A stretch of 64,000 nucleotides of DNA from Rosenbergiella nectarea (GTDB lineage Bacteria; Pseudomonadota; Gammaproteobacteria; Enterobacterales; Enterobacteriaceae). Every line of letters starts with the position of its first letter. The stretch's first letter is position 1. Under the pieces are notes generated by a model. It had not been told where the DNA came from. It saw only the letters and a list, made by a program, of their open reading frames with translations, and searched no databases. Made by a program: the position numbers and the translations under genes. Positions 1 through 9,939 of the stretch are shown one piece after another. The stretch spans positions 62,001 through 126,000 of the forward strand of contig NZ_FOGC01000008.1 of NCBI RefSeq assembly GCF_900111105.1, read 5' to 3'.

Positions 1-997
1 GATCTCAGAAGAAGCCAGTCAACTCCTTCCTGATCGGGCAATTTTACATTGGTGCTTTGAAAAAGGTCAGGCCGCTGGAGCCGGTACCGATACGCTGCCA
101 GGGGTCCCTTACAAAATGATCCCACTCCTGAGCGGTAGCCAATGTTTTGGTGTGGCGATATTAACGACTATTGAGTCTCATGCGTTAATCAGCCCAGAAC
201 AACAACGTTTATTGGATACTTTCGTGTTACTGCTAGCCAGTGCACAACAACGTGTTGCGTTGACACAGCGTGAACAGTTATCTCGTGTCACCATCGAGCG
301 TGAAGAACTACGTAATACCTTGCTTTCTGCGCTCTCTCATGACTTACGAACCCCTCTGACCGTTCTATTTGCTCAAGTGGAAATGTTAACACTCGAATTG
401 GGCCACCCAGCCGAGCCAGTCATGGAACAGCTTTCAGCACTACGTGAACAAACGTTAGCTATGATCCGTTTAGTGAGTAATATTCTAGATATGGCGAGGA
501 TTGAAGCGGAAGGTTTTCATCTCAATACCGATTGGCTCAGCGTGGAAGAAATTCTGCAGAGCGCGCGCGAATCCATAGAGCGCCTCTTTCCAGACGTACA
601 AATCGATTTTCAATGTCCTGAGCAAGTGGTCTTGATTCGCGGAGAGGGCCCTTTGCTGGAACGGGTCTTTATTAATCTTTTCGAAAACGCCGTCAAATAT
701 GGTCGAGGGCGCGAAGCGCCGATAAGTGTCGTCATTTTACCCAATGAGCAGCAGGTCGCAGTGAGCATTTGTGACCAAGGTCCAGGCTTACCGACCAATG
801 AGACCGTCTCCCTATTTACCAAATTTAGTCGTGGTAAAAGTGAGTCGACTATCCCTGGTGTGGGTATGGGGCTGGCGATCTGTAAAACAATTACCGAATT
901 ACATGGCGGCCATATTCATGCGGAAAATAGCCCTCAAGGTGGGGCATGCTTTACACTGAATTTACCCGCCACAACCCCACAGGGTGATGTACCATGA
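1..997 (+). CDS. kdpD: Sensor histidine kinase KdpD, C-terminal part (cut by window start)
   Basis: This is the 3' end of the potassium/turgor sensor kinase that phosphorylates KdpE to switch on the Kdp K+ ATPase. The frame is open from base 2, giving 331 visible residues of a protein usually near 890, so the N-terminal universal-stress-like and membrane parts lie outside. The visible part starts in the GAF-like domain (residues WCFEKGQAAGAGTDTLPG), then the phospho-acceptor H-box SALSHDLRTPL with the histidine codon at 338-340, the N-box NLFENAVKYG, the G1 box DQGPGLP and the G2 box GVGMGLAI. All kinase motifs are intact. The stop overlaps the kdpE start by 4 bases, so the two are translationally coupled. 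Identification is firm from motif order and the coupled kdpE. Confidence 0.96.
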   Translation, partial: ISEEASQLLPDRAILHWCFEKGQAAGAGTDTLPGVPYKMIPLLSGSQCFGVAILTTIESHALISPEQQRLLDTFVLLLASAQQRVALTQREQLSRVTIEREELRNTLLSALSHDLRTPLTVLFAQVEMLTLELGHPAEPVMEQLSALREQTLAMIRLVSNILDMARIEAEGFHLNTDWLSVEEILQSARESIERLFPDVQIDFQCPEQVVLIRGEGPLLERVFINLFENAVKYGRGREAPISVVILPNEQQVAVSICDQGPGLPTNETVSLFTKFSRGKSESTIPGVGMGLAICKTITELHGGHIHAENSPQGGACFTLNLPATTPQGDVP

Positions 998-1662
998 CCA
1001 CGTATTTAATTATTGAAGATGAAGTGCAGATTAGTCGCTATTTAAAACGTATCTTAGCGGCAGAACACGTGAAAATTCTGCACGCGGAAACGTTACATCA
1101 CGGACTCGCCTTAGCGGCGGCGCGGCCTCCCGATTTGGTCCTACTTGACTTAGGATTACCGGACGGAGAAGGGCTGGACTTTATTCAGCAATTTCGTACC
1201 TGGAGTGATAAACCGATTATTGTGCTGTCGGCGCGGCATGAGGAATCAGTCAAAATCATGGCACTGGACCGAGGGGCGGATGACTACTTAACTAAGCCCT
1301 TTGGGGTGGGTGAGCTGCAGGCACGAGTGAGAGTCGCCTTACGGCGCCGGCAACCTAATGCCGATACGGTGAAACGCTTTGGTGAGATCGAACTGGACCT
1401 CGAGGCGCACACGGTGAAACGGGCAGGGGAGATCATTCACCTTACCGCGATGGAATATAAATTGTTGGAGTTACTGATTCGCCATGCTGGGAAAGTCCTC
1501 ACGCAGCATTTCATCTTATCGTCACTATGGGGGCCAAATGCTGAGGACAGCCAATATCTGCGGGTCTATATTGGACATCTGCGTAAAAAACTGGAACCTG
1601 ATCCACGACGGCCTCAACATTTTATCACCGAAAATGGCGTCGGCTATCGCTTTGTCGAATAA
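994..1662 (+). CDS. kdpE: Response regulator KdpE
   Basis: OmpR/PhoB-type DNA-binding response regulator, 222 residues, partner of KdpD; when phosphorylated it activates kdpFABC transcription. Receiver domain is residues 1-120: acidic pocket E8/D9, phospho-acceptor D52 in LVLLDLGLPDGEG, and the conserved lysine in YLTKPF near residue 102. The winged-helix output domain follows (LTAMEYKLLELLIRHAGKVL, then YLRVYIGHLRKKLE and NGVGYRF). The start is fixed by the ATGA overlap with kdpD. About 220 bases without a gene follow before the fumarase; I see no clear terminator there. The kdpFABC structural genes would be expected upstream, outside the window. Confidence 0.97.
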   Translation: MTTYLIIEDEVQISRYLKRILAAEHVKILHAETLHHGLALAAARPPDLVLLDLGLPDGEGLDFIQQFRTWSDKPIIVLSARHEESVKIMALDRGADDYLTKPFGVGELQARVRVALRRRQPNADTVKRFGEIELDLEAHTVKRAGEIIHLTAMEYKLLELLIRHAGKVLTQHFILSSLWGPNAEDSQYLRVYIGHLRKKLEPDPRRPQHFITENGVGYRFVE

Positions 1663-1882
1663 CACGAGCGAAATGGGCAGGATGGCTAATCGCTACTTTC
1701 ATCGACGAAGATCACTATCCGTCAGCGAGGAGTGTGATTAAGTGAGACGAGAGCAGGGATGACATTTGTAATAAATATGTTAATAATCACCCCATAAATG
1801 TTTTCCCGGTAAGTTTGCCCTAACGCTTCAGTGCTAAGGAGCGCAACGGGATGTCCTGATAATACGTCAAGTGAGCTGAAGA

Positions 1883-3535
1883 ATGTCGAATAAACCGTTT
1901 TTTTTCCAAGAACCCTTTCCCCTGTCTGAAGATAAAACTGAATATTACTTACTGAGCACTGACCATGTTTCTGTCGCTGAATTTGAAGGGCAATCGGTAT
2001 TAAAGGTTGATCCTGCTGCGCTGACGCTACTCGCCCAACACGCCTTTCACGATGCGTCATTTTTATTACGGGCCTCACATCAACGACAAGTCGCCGCGAT
2101 CCTTGATGACCCCGATGCAAGCGAGAATGATCGCTACGTAGCGCTACAATTCCTGCGCAACTCTGAAATTGCTGCGCGCGGCATCCTGCCAACCTGTCAA
2201 GATACCGGTACCGCGATCATTGTCGGGAAAAAAGGCCAAGCGGTATGGACCGGAGGCGGGGACGAAGCCGCACTTGCGCAAGGTGTCTACAACACTTATA
2301 CCGAAGATAACTTACGTTACTCGCAGAATGCGCCGCTAGATATGTACAAAGAGGTCAACACAGGGACCAACCTTCCGGCTCAAATTGATTTATACAGTGT
2401 GGACGGAGACGAGTATAAGTTTCTCTGTATGGCGAAAGGCGGTGGTTCAGCCAATAAAACCTATCTCTTTCAAGAAACCAAAGCGTTGCTATCGCCGGGA
2501 AAACTTAAAGACTATCTAGTCGAGAAGATGCGTAGCTTAGGCACCTCAGCGTGTCCGCCTTACCATATTGCCTTTGTGATTGGGGGGACGTCAGCGGAAG
2601 CGACACTCAAAACGGTGAAACTGGCCTCAGCACACTATTACGATAATTTACCGGCCACCGGTAACGCGCACGGGCAAGCCTTCCGTGATCATCAATTAGA
2701 GCAAGAACTGTTAGAAGCGGCACAGAATTTAGGGATTGGTGCGCAGTTTGGCGGTAAATATTTTGCGCACGATATTCGCGTTATTCGCTTACCTCGTCAC
2801 GGAGCATCCTGCCCTATTGGTATAGGCGTCTCGTGTTCCGCCGACCGAAATATCAAAGCGAAAATTAACCGTAAAGGGATTTGGATTGAGAAACTTGAAG
2901 CCAATCCTGGCCGTTATATTCCTGAAGCGCTGCGTCAACAGGGTGAAGGGGATGTGGTTAGTATCGATCTGAATCGCCCGATGACCGATATTTTGGCGCA
3001 GCTCTCGCAATATCCGGTTTCCACTCGCTTATCGTTATCTGGCACCATTATCGTAGCCCGTGATATAGCGCATGCAAAACTCAAAGCGTTGATGGATAGC
3101 GGTGAACCGTTGCCCCAATACGTGAAAGACCACCCTATCTATTATGCGGGACCCGCCAAAACGCCTGAAGGCTATGCCTCAGGCTCATTAGGACCTACCA
3201 CGGCCGGTCGTATGGACTCCTATGTCGATCAGCTGCAAGCGAATGGCGGCAGTATGATTATGTTGGCGAAGGGAAACCGTAGCCAACAAGTGACGGATGC
3301 GTGCCATCAACACGGTGGGTTCTATTTGGGAAGTATTGGCGGACCTGCCGCCGTGCTTGCCCAACAAAGTATTACTAAATTGGAATGTGTCGCCTATCCT
3401 GAATTAGGCATGGAAGCGATTTGGAAGATAGAAGTCACCGATTTCCCTGCCTTCATTTTGGTGGATGATAAAGGTAATGATTTCTTCCAAAATATTCAGA
3501 ACGGTAAATGTCAGGGATGTGCGATTAAGGGTTAA
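1883..3535 (+). CDS. fumA: Class I (iron-sulfur) fumarate hydratase
   Basis: Interconverts fumarate and malate in the TCA cycle with an oxygen-labile [4Fe-4S] cluster; cytoplasmic. It has 550 residues, against 548 for E. coli FumA/FumB. The three cluster-binding cysteines are visible: C105 in [12 protein letters not shown], one near residue 224 in GTSACPPYH, and one near 318 in [10 protein letters not shown]. The C-terminal beta region [20 protein letters not shown] is typical. The chosen ATG follows GAGCTGAAGA. FumA and FumB cannot be told apart from sequence alone; the symbol fumA is by overall likeness. It stands apart from kdpE and is followed, across a hairpin, by a small VOC-fold gene. 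Whether it is aerobic or anaerobic cannot be read from the promoter. Confidence 0.93.
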   Translation: MSNKPFFFQEPFPLSEDKTEYYLLSTDHVSVAEFEGQSVLKVDPAALTLLAQHAFHDASFLLRASHQRQVAAILDDPDASENDRYVALQFLRNSEIAARGILPTCQDTGTAIIVGKKGQAVWTGGGDEAALAQGVYNTYTEDNLRYSQNAPLDMYKEVNTGTNLPAQIDLYSVDGDEYKFLCMAKGGGSANKTYLFQETKALLSPGKLKDYLVEKMRSLGTSACPPYHIAFVIGGTSAEATLKTVKLASAHYYDNLPATGNAHGQAFRDHQLEQELLEAAQNLGIGAQFGGKYFAHDIRVIRLPRHGASCPIGIGVSCSADRNIKAKINRKGIWIEKLEANPGRYIPEALRQQGEGDVVSIDLNRPMTDILAQLSQYPVSTRLSLSGTIIVARDIAHAKLKALMDSGEPLPQYVKDHPIYYAGPAKTPEGYASGSLGPTTAGRMDSYVDQLQANGGSMIMLAKGNRSQQVTDACHQHGGFYLGSIGGPAAVLAQQSITKLECVAYPELGMEAIWKIEVTDFPAFILVDDKGNDFFQNIQNGKCQGCAIKG

Positions 3536-3541
3536 CACCAA

Positions 3542-3561
3542 AGGCGTGTGTCCACACGCCT
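3542..3561 (+). other. Hairpin between fumA and the VOC gene
   Basis: Perfect 8-bp inverted repeat AGGCGTGT/ACACGCCT with a 4-base loop, starting 7 bases after the fumA stop. No T-run follows, so it is not a standard intrinsic terminator; it may protect the fumA 3' end or reduce read-through to the next gene. Confidence 0.6.
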
Positions 3562-3584
3562 CCATTGTGAAGAGAGAGGATAAA

Positions 3585-3965
3585 ATGTTCAGTCACGTTA
3601 TGCTAGGTTCTGATGATATCGCCGTATCTCAAAAATTTTATGATGCATTATTTGCGGTGATTGGTGCTGACGCGCAAGGTATCGATGGTAAAGGTCGTCT
3701 CTATTACATCAAAGGGCAGCAAATGTTCTTGGTCACTCGTCCGATCAATGGCGAGGCTGCGAGCGGTGCTAATGGTGGGACGATCGGTTGGGCACTTCCT
3801 AATGAGGAAGCCGTCAATCAGTGGCACCAAGCCGGGGCGCAAGCGGGAGGCACGGCAATTGAATCGCCTCCTGGTATAAGAACCCTAGGCGAGCGTCAGC
3901 TGTATCTTGCCTATCTGCGCGATCCTTTCGGCAATAAGCTTTGCGCAATGTACAGTAAGGCATAA
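3585..3965 (+). CDS. VOC (glyoxalase/bleomycin-resistance fold) family protein
   Basis: Small cytoplasmic protein of 126 residues with the paired beta-alpha-beta-beta-beta modules of the vicinal oxygen chelate superfamily. It opens MFSHVMLGSDDIAVSQKFYD, has GTIGWALP in the middle and ends with LAYLRDPFGNKLCAMY, the typical metal-site strand of glyoxalase-like members. The ATG at 3585 is preferred because GAGAGAGGA lies just upstream; a longer in-frame extension would run back into fumA coding sequence. Members of this group include glyoxalases, fosfomycin-resistance proteins and dioxygenases, and many have no known substrate, so I give no function beyond fold. It could be co-transcribed with fumA. 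Confidence 0.85.
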   Translation: MFSHVMLGSDDIAVSQKFYDALFAVIGADAQGIDGKGRLYYIKGQQMFLVTRPINGEAASGANGGTIGWALPNEEAVNQWHQAGAQAGGTAIESPPGIRTLGERQLYLAYLRDPFGNKLCAMYSKA

Positions 3966-3987
3966 TAACCGGCCCAAGGTTGCCTTA
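3956..3987 (+). terminator. Possible weak terminator after the VOC gene
   Basis: TAAGGCA (3956-3962) pairs with TGCCTTA (3981-3987), with an inner ACC/GGT pairing. It overlaps the stop codon of the VOC gene. The tail TTGTTG is only moderately T-rich, so termination is plausible but not strong. Confidence 0.4.
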
Positions 3988-4047
3988 TTGTTGAGTTTCG
4001 CACCTATTTGCTAAGGATTTACGGCTGCATATCTTACAGCCAGAGGG

Positions 4048-4053
4048 TATACT
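4048..4053 (+). promoter_or_regulatory. Candidate -10 element for glyQS
   Basis: TATACT preceded by GGG, 40 bases before the glyQ start, in the 128-base gap after the VOC gene. No good -35 hexamer is seen at 16-18 bases, so this is a suggestion only. Confidence 0.35.
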
Positions 4054-4093
4054 AGCCTTCACTTTTTTTAGCGTATCGCGTGCGGAACTCATA

Positions 4094-5005
4094 ATGCAAA
4101 AGTTTGATACCAAAACCTTTCAAGGACTGATCCTGACATTGCAGGATTACTGGGCAAACCAGGGCTGTACTATTATCCAGCCTTTGGATATGGAAGTGGG
4201 TGCCGGCACCTCTCATCCAATGACTTGTCTGCGCGCGTTAGGGCCAGAACCTATGGCGTCGGCCTATGTGCAACCCTCTCGTCGTCCGACTGACGGTCGC
4301 TACGGTGAAAACCCTAACCGCTTGCAGCACTATTACCAATTTCAAGTAGTGATCAAACCGTCGCCTGAAAATATCCAAGAACTCTACTTAGGATCGTTAA
4401 AGGCACTCGGTTTGGATCCTACCGTCCACGACATCCGTTTTGTTGAAGATAACTGGGAAAACCCAACGCTTGGTGCGTGGGGCTTAGGCTGGGAAATCTG
4501 GTTAAACGGAATGGAAGTTACACAGTTCACCTATTTTCAGCAAGTGGGTGGGCTTGAGTGTAAGCCTGTTACCGGTGAAATTACCTATGGTTTAGAACGT
4601 CTGGCCATGTATATCCAAGGTGTTGACAGCGTTTATGACCTCGTTTGGAGCGATGGCCCACTCGGTAAAACCACTTACGGTGATGTCTTCCATCAAAACG
4701 AAGTGGAGCAGTCGACTTACAATTTCGAATATGCCGATGTTGACTTCCTGTTCAGCTGCTTTGAGCAACACGAGAAAGAGGCGCAACAGCTTCTGGCGCT
4801 TGAAACGCCGTTACCTCTTCCTGCCTATGAGCGGATCCTGAAAGCCGCACACTGCTTTAACTTGTTAGATGCCCGTAAGGCGATTTCGGTGACAGAGCGT
4901 CAACGCTACATTCTGCGTATCCGTACCCTGACAAAAGCAGTTGCCGAAGCGTACTACGCTTCTCGCGAAGCCTTAGGCTTCCCAATGTGTAATAAAACGA
5001 AATAA
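4094..5005 (+). CDS. glyQ: Glycyl-tRNA synthetase alpha subunit
   Basis: Alpha chain of the bacterial alpha2-beta2 glycyl-tRNA synthetase, which charges tRNA-Gly in the cytoplasm; this subunit holds the class II catalytic core. It has 303 residues, the same as E. coli. It is nearly collinear with the E. coli protein: [20 protein letters not shown] at the start, then [39 protein letters not shown], and the end [13 protein letters not shown]. GlyS follows after 9 bases, with its own GGGACGGGG ribosome site, so the pair is an operon. The identification is unambiguous. Confidence 0.99.
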   Translation: MQKFDTKTFQGLILTLQDYWANQGCTIIQPLDMEVGAGTSHPMTCLRALGPEPMASAYVQPSRRPTDGRYGENPNRLQHYYQFQVVIKPSPENIQELYLGSLKALGLDPTVHDIRFVEDNWENPTLGAWGLGWEIWLNGMEVTQFTYFQQVGGLECKPVTGEITYGLERLAMYIQGVDSVYDLVWSDGPLGKTTYGDVFHQNEVEQSTYNFEYADVDFLFSCFEQHEKEAQQLLALETPLPLPAYERILKAAHCFNLLDARKAISVTERQRYILRIRTLTKAVAEAYYASREALGFPMCNKTK

Positions 5006-5014
5006 GGGACGGGG

Positions 5015-7084
5015 ATGAGCGAAAATACATTTCTGGTGGAAATTGGAACTGAAGAGTTACCACCTAAAGCGTTGCGCCAACTCGCGCAAGCCTTTGCAGA
5101 TCAATTAACGCAAGAGATTGACCAAGCAGGACTCTCGCATCAAGCCGTAGAGTGGTATGCGACACCACGCCGTTTAGCCGTCAAAGTGCTAAGCCTCAGT
5201 GAAAAACAAGACGACCGCATCGTTGAAAAGCGTGGTCCCGCTATCAGTGCGGCCTACGACAGCGAAGGTCAGCCGACGAAAGCCGCAGAGGGTTGGGCAC
5301 GCGGTAACGGGATCACCGTTGATCAAGCCGAGCGCTTAGCGACCGATAAAGGCGAGTGGCTGGTTTACCGTGCGCAAGTGCCGGGTGAATCTGCGGCAGC
5401 GCTGTTACCGGATATGGTTGCAAAAGTCTTAGCTAAACTGCCCGTCCCGAAACTGATGCGTTGGGGAGCCAGCAGCGAGCAATTTGTTCGTCCAGTCCAC
5501 ACCGTAACGCTACTGTTAGGGGCTAACGTTTTACCCGCGACCATTCTTGGCGTGGCATCTGGGCGTACCCTGCGTGGGCACCGCTTTATGGGCGAGAGTG
5601 CTTTTGATATTGCGCATGCCGATGAGTACCCAGCGATTCTTGCTGAGCGCGGTAAAGTGATGGCAGATTACGATGCGCGTAAAGCGAAGATCGAGACCGA
5701 TGCTAAAGCGGCTGCCCAGCAAGTGGGGGGTATTGCCGACCTGAGTGATAGTCTACTGGAAGAAGTCACCTCGCTTGTGGAGTGGCCAATTGTTCTGACG
5801 GCGCAATTTGAGGAGAAATTCCTCACAGTGCCGAAAGAGGCCTTAGTTTACACAATGAAAGGCGATCAGAAATATTTCCCAGTCTATTCCGCTCAGGGTG
5901 ATCTGTTATCGCACTTTATTTTCGTCACCAATATTGAGTCCAGCGATCCGCAACAAATTATCTCTGGTAACGAGAAAGTTGTGCGCCCTCGCTTAGCCGA
6001 TGCCGAATTTTTCTTTAATGCCGACCGTAAGCGACGTTTAGAAGACCAACTGCCGCGTCTTGAAACTGTTCTGTTCCAAAAACAACTGGGGACATTACGG
6101 GATAAAACTGACCGGATACAAGCGCTAGCGGACTGGATTGCGGGACAAATCGGTGCCGACGTAAACCACGCTACTCGTGCAGGATTACTCTCTAAGTGTG
6201 ATTTAATGACCAACATGGTGTGCGAATTTACCGATACGCAAGGCATCATGGGGATGCACTATGCACGTCACGATGGTGAAGCTGAAGATGTGGCCGTCGC
6301 GTTAAATGAACAATATCAACCGCGTTTTGCCGGGGATGCCTTACCTTCAAGTTTAGTTGCGTGTGCGTTGGCTATCGCCGATAAAATGGACACCTTAGCC
6401 GGGATCTTCGGTATTGGCCAGCATCCAAAAGGGGATAAAGATCCTTTTGCGTTGCGTCGCGCGGCGTTAGGCGTATTACGGATTATCGTCGAGAAGGATC
6501 TGAACTTAGATCTGCAGTCTCTGACCGAAGAAGCAGTAAGATTGTACGGTGATAAACTCACGAATACCGCGGTGACCACGGATGTGGTTGATTTTATGCT
6601 GGGGCGTTTTAGAAGCTGGTATTTGGAAGAGGGGCATAGCGTCGATACCATTCAAGCCGTATTAGCGCGCCGTCCTACCCGTCCAGCAGATTTTGACGCG
6701 CGGATGAAAGCGGTTTCTCACTTCCGTACCTTGCCTGAAGCGGAAAGCTTAGCGGCGGCAAACAAGCGTGTCTCGAATATCCTCGCTAAGTCGGATGTTG
6801 AAGTGGATACGGCAGTTCAAGCCTCTCTGTTAAAAGAGAATGCTGAAATTAAACTCGCTACTTACGTCAGCGCGTTAAGTAGCAAATTACAGCCTTATTT
6901 CGAGCAAGGGCGTTACCAAGAAGCGCTAATCGAACTGGCACAACTTCGTGAAGCGGTCGATAACTTCTTCGAGCAAGTGATGGTCAATGCTGAAGATCAG
7001 GCAGTGCGCGTCAATCGGCTCACACTGTTAGTAAAACTGCGTGAGCTGTTTTTACAAGTCGCGGATATTTCACTGCTTCAATAG
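5015..7084 (+). CDS. glyS: Glycyl-tRNA synthetase beta subunit
   Basis: Beta chain of glycyl-tRNA synthetase, needed for tRNA-Gly recognition and full activity. It has 689 residues, the same length as in E. coli. Hallmarks are the opening [17 protein letters not shown]-like segment, [34 protein letters not shown], the HD-type segment around [36 protein letters not shown] and the C-terminal anticodon-binding region ending [15 protein letters not shown]. It is the second gene of the glyQS operon and is followed by a good intrinsic terminator. Confidence 0.99.
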   Translation: MSENTFLVEIGTEELPPKALRQLAQAFADQLTQEIDQAGLSHQAVEWYATPRRLAVKVLSLSEKQDDRIVEKRGPAISAAYDSEGQPTKAAEGWARGNGITVDQAERLATDKGEWLVYRAQVPGESAAALLPDMVAKVLAKLPVPKLMRWGASSEQFVRPVHTVTLLLGANVLPATILGVASGRTLRGHRFMGESAFDIAHADEYPAILAERGKVMADYDARKAKIETDAKAAAQQVGGIADLSDSLLEEVTSLVEWPIVLTAQFEEKFLTVPKEALVYTMKGDQKYFPVYSAQGDLLSHFIFVTNIESSDPQQIISGNEKVVRPRLADAEFFFNADRKRRLEDQLPRLETVLFQKQLGTLRDKTDRIQALADWIAGQIGADVNHATRAGLLSKCDLMTNMVCEFTDTQGIMGMHYARHDGEAEDVAVALNEQYQPRFAGDALPSSLVACALAIADKMDTLAGIFGIGQHPKGDKDPFALRRAALGVLRIIVEKDLNLDLQSLTEEAVRLYGDKLTNTAVTTDVVDFMLGRFRSWYLEEGHSVDTIQAVLARRPTRPADFDARMKAVSHFRTLPEAESLAAANKRVSNILAKSDVEVDTAVQASLLKENAEIKLATYVSALSSKLQPYFEQGRYQEALIELAQLREAVDNFFEQVMVNAEDQAVRVNRLTLLVKLRELFLQVADISLLQ

Positions 7085-7103
7085 GCATTAGGCGTCTATC
7101 GAT

Positions 7104-7135
7104 AAAGCCCGGAGAGACTCTTCGGGCTTTTTTTT
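7104..7135 (+). terminator. Intrinsic terminator after glyS
   Basis: AAAGCCCG (7104-7111) pairs with CGGGCTTT (7123-7130), followed by a run of eight Ts that begins in the 3' arm (7128-7135). It lies 20 bases after the glyS stop and closes the glyQS operon. Confidence 0.9.
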
Positions 7136-7148
7136 ATAGGGCAACATC

Positions 7149-7958
7149 ATGACAGTGAAAACCTTTTCCATCGTCGAATGGTCCCCGCAGGGAGTGAGGC
7201 ATCATGACGATATCATCGCTGAAGAAGTGGCGGTGGCTTTAGTCTATAACGGCATCTCTCATGTCGTAATGATGTGTACCCCCCAGAATTTACCAGAATT
7301 TGCGCTAGGGTTTTCATTGTCAGAAGGGATAATCGACCGAGCCGAACAGATTTATGGAATTACGCTCACGCCGCAAGCGCTGGGGATAGAGGTTCATATT
7401 GAGTTGGCAAGTAGTTGTTTTATGGCATTAAAACAGCGTCGTCGCTCGTTAGCTGGGCGCACGGGGTGTGGTCTGTGTGGGACTGAGCAGTTAGCGATGG
7501 TCGCGCATCCCCTGCAACGCTTACCTTTTACGCAGCAGTTTTCGTTATCCCATCTCGGGTCGGCATTGGACCAAGTAACGTCACTGCAACCCATCGGTCA
7601 ACAGACCGCTTGTACACATATTGCGGCATGGGTTGATGGCCAGGGTAAGGTTTGCGCAGGGTATGAAGATATTGGTCGTCACGTGGCATTGGATAAATTG
7701 TTGGGGGCACGAGCCAAAGCCGAGTGGGGAAAAGGGGGTTGTGTACTGATCTCCAGTCGAGCCAGTTACGAGATAGTGCAGAAAGCCATTAGCTGTGGCG
7801 TTGAGATCCTATGTGCGGCCTCCGCGGCGACTCAGCGGGCCGTCGATCTCGCTCAGGCACAGGGGTTAACCTTGGTGGGCTTTAGCCGTGGAACGCGGGC
7901 AATCATTTATACTCATGCTCAGAGAGTCATCAGCCAGTCTGACAATCAGTTGCGATAA
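7149..7958 (+). CDS. fdhD: Formate dehydrogenase accessory sulfurtransferase FdhD
   Basis: FdhD passes sulfur from IscS to the bis-MGD molybdenum cofactor so that formate dehydrogenases become active; cytoplasmic. It has 269 residues (E. coli 277). The catalytic cysteine pair is present as C107 and C110 in GCGLCG, and the family segments [43 protein letters not shown] and TLVGFSRG are all clear. No formate dehydrogenase genes are in the window, so its client enzyme must be elsewhere. The gene begins only 14 bases after the glyS terminator, leaving little room for its own promoter. Confidence 0.95.
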   Translation: MTVKTFSIVEWSPQGVRHHDDIIAEEVAVALVYNGISHVVMMCTPQNLPEFALGFSLSEGIIDRAEQIYGITLTPQALGIEVHIELASSCFMALKQRRRSLAGRTGCGLCGTEQLAMVAHPLQRLPFTQQFSLSHLGSALDQVTSLQPIGQQTACTHIAAWVDGQGKVCAGYEDIGRHVALDKLLGARAKAEWGKGGCVLISSRASYEIVQKAISCGVEILCAASAATQRAVDLAQAQGLTLVGFSRGTRAIIYTHAQRVISQSDNQLR

Positions 7959-8090
7959 GCTTAGTCAAAAAATGAGATAAGAGGGATAGGATGTCATCAT
8001 CTGCGGTTAAATGGCGACAATATCGGCAAATAGTAGGCGAATGTTCCCACTACCGTAAAGACCCTACTGTAAATAGGGCATTGTTTCTTC

Positions 8091-8118
8091 TTTTCCAGAT
8101 CAATTATTTAACTATAAT
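8091..8118 (+). promoter_or_regulatory. Candidate sodA promoter
   Basis: A consensus -10 TATAAT lies at 8113-8118 within TTTAACTATAATGAA, a string that resembles the E. coli sodA promoter as I remember it. The -35 (TTTTCC, 8091-8096, 16-base spacer) is weak, as expected of an activator-dependent promoter. The 5' untranslated region would be about 60 bases. I could not pick out a convincing Fur or SoxS site in the 229-base fdhD-sodA gap. Confidence 0.55.
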
Positions 8119-8187
8119 GAAAGGACATTCTGAACAGTTTCACTTTATTGACGCTGTATGATAAACACTTAATTGGAGAGGTTGAAC

Positions 8188-8805
8188 ATGAGTTATTCAC
8201 TGCCATCCCTGCCGTATGCTTATGATGCGTTAGAACCACATTTCGATAAAGAAACGATGGAAATTCATCATACTAAACATCACCAGACTTATGTCAATAA
8301 TGCCAATGCTGCCCTAGAAGGGACGCCATTTGCTGATCTGCCGGTCGAAGAGCTGATTACTCAATTAGACAAAGTGCCTGCTGATAAAAAAGTTGTTTTA
8401 CGTAACAACGCAGGCGGCCACGCTAACCACAGTTTCTTCTGGAAAGGCCTGAAAACAGGTACCACTCTGCAAGGTGAATTAAAAGCAGCGATCGAGAAAG
8501 ATTTCGGTAGCGTTGAAAAATTCCAAGAAGAGTTTGAAAAAGCTGCGGCAACTCGTTTCGGTTCTGGCTGGGCGTGGCTGGTTAAAAAAGGCGACAAATT
8601 AGCAGTAGTTTCTACGGCTAACCAAGATAGCCCATTGATGGGTGAAGCAATCTCTGGCGCATCAGGCTATCCAATTGTTGGCCTAGATGTTTGGGAACAT
8701 GCTTACTACCTGAAATATCAGAACAAACGCCCTGACTACATCAAAGCATTCTGGAACGTTGTAAACTGGGACGAAGCTGCAGCACGTTTTGCTCACGCAG
8801 AATAA
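8188..8805 (+). CDS. sodA: Superoxide dismutase, manganese type
   Basis: Cytoplasmic homodimeric enzyme that converts superoxide to hydrogen peroxide and oxygen. It has 205 residues, as expected. Metal ligands are visible: H27 in [16 protein letters not shown], a histidine near 82 in NHSFFW, and the Asp/His pair in [19 protein letters not shown]. The Mn-type signature is supported by [22 protein letters not shown]-like residues and by overall likeness to SodA rather than SodB. The ATG at 8188 is chosen because GGAGAG sits 7 bases upstream and the protein then starts [20 protein letters not shown]; an in-frame TTG 15 bases earlier lacks a ribosome site. Confidence 0.97.
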   Translation: MSYSLPSLPYAYDALEPHFDKETMEIHHTKHHQTYVNNANAALEGTPFADLPVEELITQLDKVPADKKVVLRNNAGGHANHSFFWKGLKTGTTLQGELKAAIEKDFGSVEKFQEEFEKAAATRFGSGWAWLVKKGDKLAVVSTANQDSPLMGEAISGASGYPIVGLDVWEHAYYLKYQNKRPDYIKAFWNVVNWDEAAARFAHAE

Positions 8806-8820
8806 GTGTAGTCCCTAGTT

Positions 8821-8857
8821 AAACCTCATGCGGATTGAGATATCTGCATGGGGTTTT
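8821..8857 (+). terminator. Intrinsic terminator after sodA
   Basis: AAACCTCATGC (8821-8831) pairs with GCATGGGGTTT (8846-8856) with one G-U pair, followed by TTTCTATTTTT. It lies 15 bases after the sodA stop. Confidence 0.8.
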
Positions 8858-8952
8858 CTATTTTTAGTATTTATCGCATTTTATTTAGTACAAGTTTATT
8901 CAATTAGACATAAAATCGACTCAACACACATCATTTAGCTCTAGAGAGACCT

Positions 8953-9891
8953 ATGTCTACTTCGATCTCTTCGAATAAGCCCCTCACTCATAAGCAATTA
9001 TTAGTTGATATGCTTCTGCGTAAATACAAGCCACATCGGGCTTGGAAACGTGGGCGATTTTACAACAAATTTATTTTTCGTAGTGCTTGCTCCCCTTATG
9101 TGAGTTACCGTTTTTTTTCTTCATTAACGAGATTAAAAAATTTACCGCTAATCTTGGAAACCCATGGGATTGTGCCGGCGAAAATTCATCGCCCCTATTT
9201 AATCGGTGGCTTGAACGCTGCGCAACGCGCTGAAAAAATTATTTCTCATTACCAGCGTATTGAGCAACTTGGCCAGTGCGAACTGACCGAATTTTTATCA
9301 GGTCAACGGCGTGAAACGCCTCTTTTAAGTTGGCTAGGTAAGAATGATGAACCGATCACTATTTATTGCGTCCCCGCAATATTCGATCGTGAGGGTGAAC
9401 TGACGCTTATATTTCACTTCCGTGGAGAAGCCATTACCAGTCTCAGTTTCTCCTTAGCCGATTATCAGCATAAACCGAGCATCATCATTGCCGGTCTTCA
9501 AGGGCCAGGTCGCCATCTCGATCAAAATATTATTCGTGATGCGACAAAAGCCTGTGAAGGGATCTTTCCAAAGCGGCTACTCATTGAAGCGTTAATGTTA
9601 ATTGCTAAAGCCTGTAACCTTTCGCAAATCTGTGCGGTCGGCGATAATTCCCATATCTTTGTCAAAGAGCTACGTTATCGCTTTAGTAAGCGTGAACTGT
9701 TTCATGCCCGTTATGATGAATTTTGGACGACTTTGGGTGGGGAAGAGCAATCTACTAAACTTTTCTTATTGCCGTTAACTCAGCCAAGAAAAAATATTGA
9801 GGACATTGCCAGTAAGAAGCGGGCTGAATACCGTAGACGTTATCAATTATTGGACGCGTTGCAGCAGCAAATTGATCAAACGTCCGTATAA
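8953..9891 (+). CDS. VirK/YbjX (DUF535) family protein
   Basis: Protein of 312 residues that I recognise as the VirK/YbjX family by the segments KIHRPYLIGGLN, ICAVGDNSHIFVKELRYRF, ARYDEFWTTLGG and the C-terminal AEYRRRYQLLDALQQQID. Members are found in enteric pathogens and commensals. YbjX and VirK have been linked to envelope stress and peptide resistance, but the biochemical activity is not known. No signal peptide or membrane helix is apparent, so a cytoplasmic location is likely. GAGAGA precedes the ATG. It stands alone between the sodA terminator and the convergent yibL, so it should have its own promoter in the AT-rich gap 8858-8952. Confidence 0.82.
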   Translation: MSTSISSNKPLTHKQLLVDMLLRKYKPHRAWKRGRFYNKFIFRSACSPYVSYRFFSSLTRLKNLPLILETHGIVPAKIHRPYLIGGLNAAQRAEKIISHYQRIEQLGQCELTEFLSGQRRETPLLSWLGKNDEPITIYCVPAIFDREGELTLIFHFRGEAITSLSFSLADYQHKPSIIIAGLQGPGRHLDQNIIRDATKACEGIFPKRLLIEALMLIAKACNLSQICAVGDNSHIFVKELRYRFSKRELFHARYDEFWTTLGGEEQSTKLFLLPLTQPRKNIEDIASKKRAEYRRRYQLLDALQQQIDQTSV

Positions 9892-9894
9892 ATA

Positions 9895-9929
9895 AAAAAT
9901 GAGGAGAAGTCGGTGAACGGCTCCTCCTC
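9895..9929 (-). terminator. Terminator between the convergent VirK-like gene and yibL
   Basis: GAGGAG (9901-9906) pairs with CTCCTC (9921-9926 or 9924-9929). On the minus strand the stem is followed by ATTTTTTATT, so it suits yibL best; the plus-strand side has only a poor tail. Confidence 0.6.
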
Positions 9930-9939
9930 GTATAAAAAC

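Noticed and set aside
1722-2192. 156-codon open frame on the minus strand over the start of fumA
   Set aside because: It lies opposite a clear fumarase frame, has no recognisable domain and a composition expected of an antisense shadow.
5893-6249. 118-codon minus-strand frame inside glyS
   Set aside because: Fully antisense to conserved glyS sequence, no ribosome site, no family likeness.
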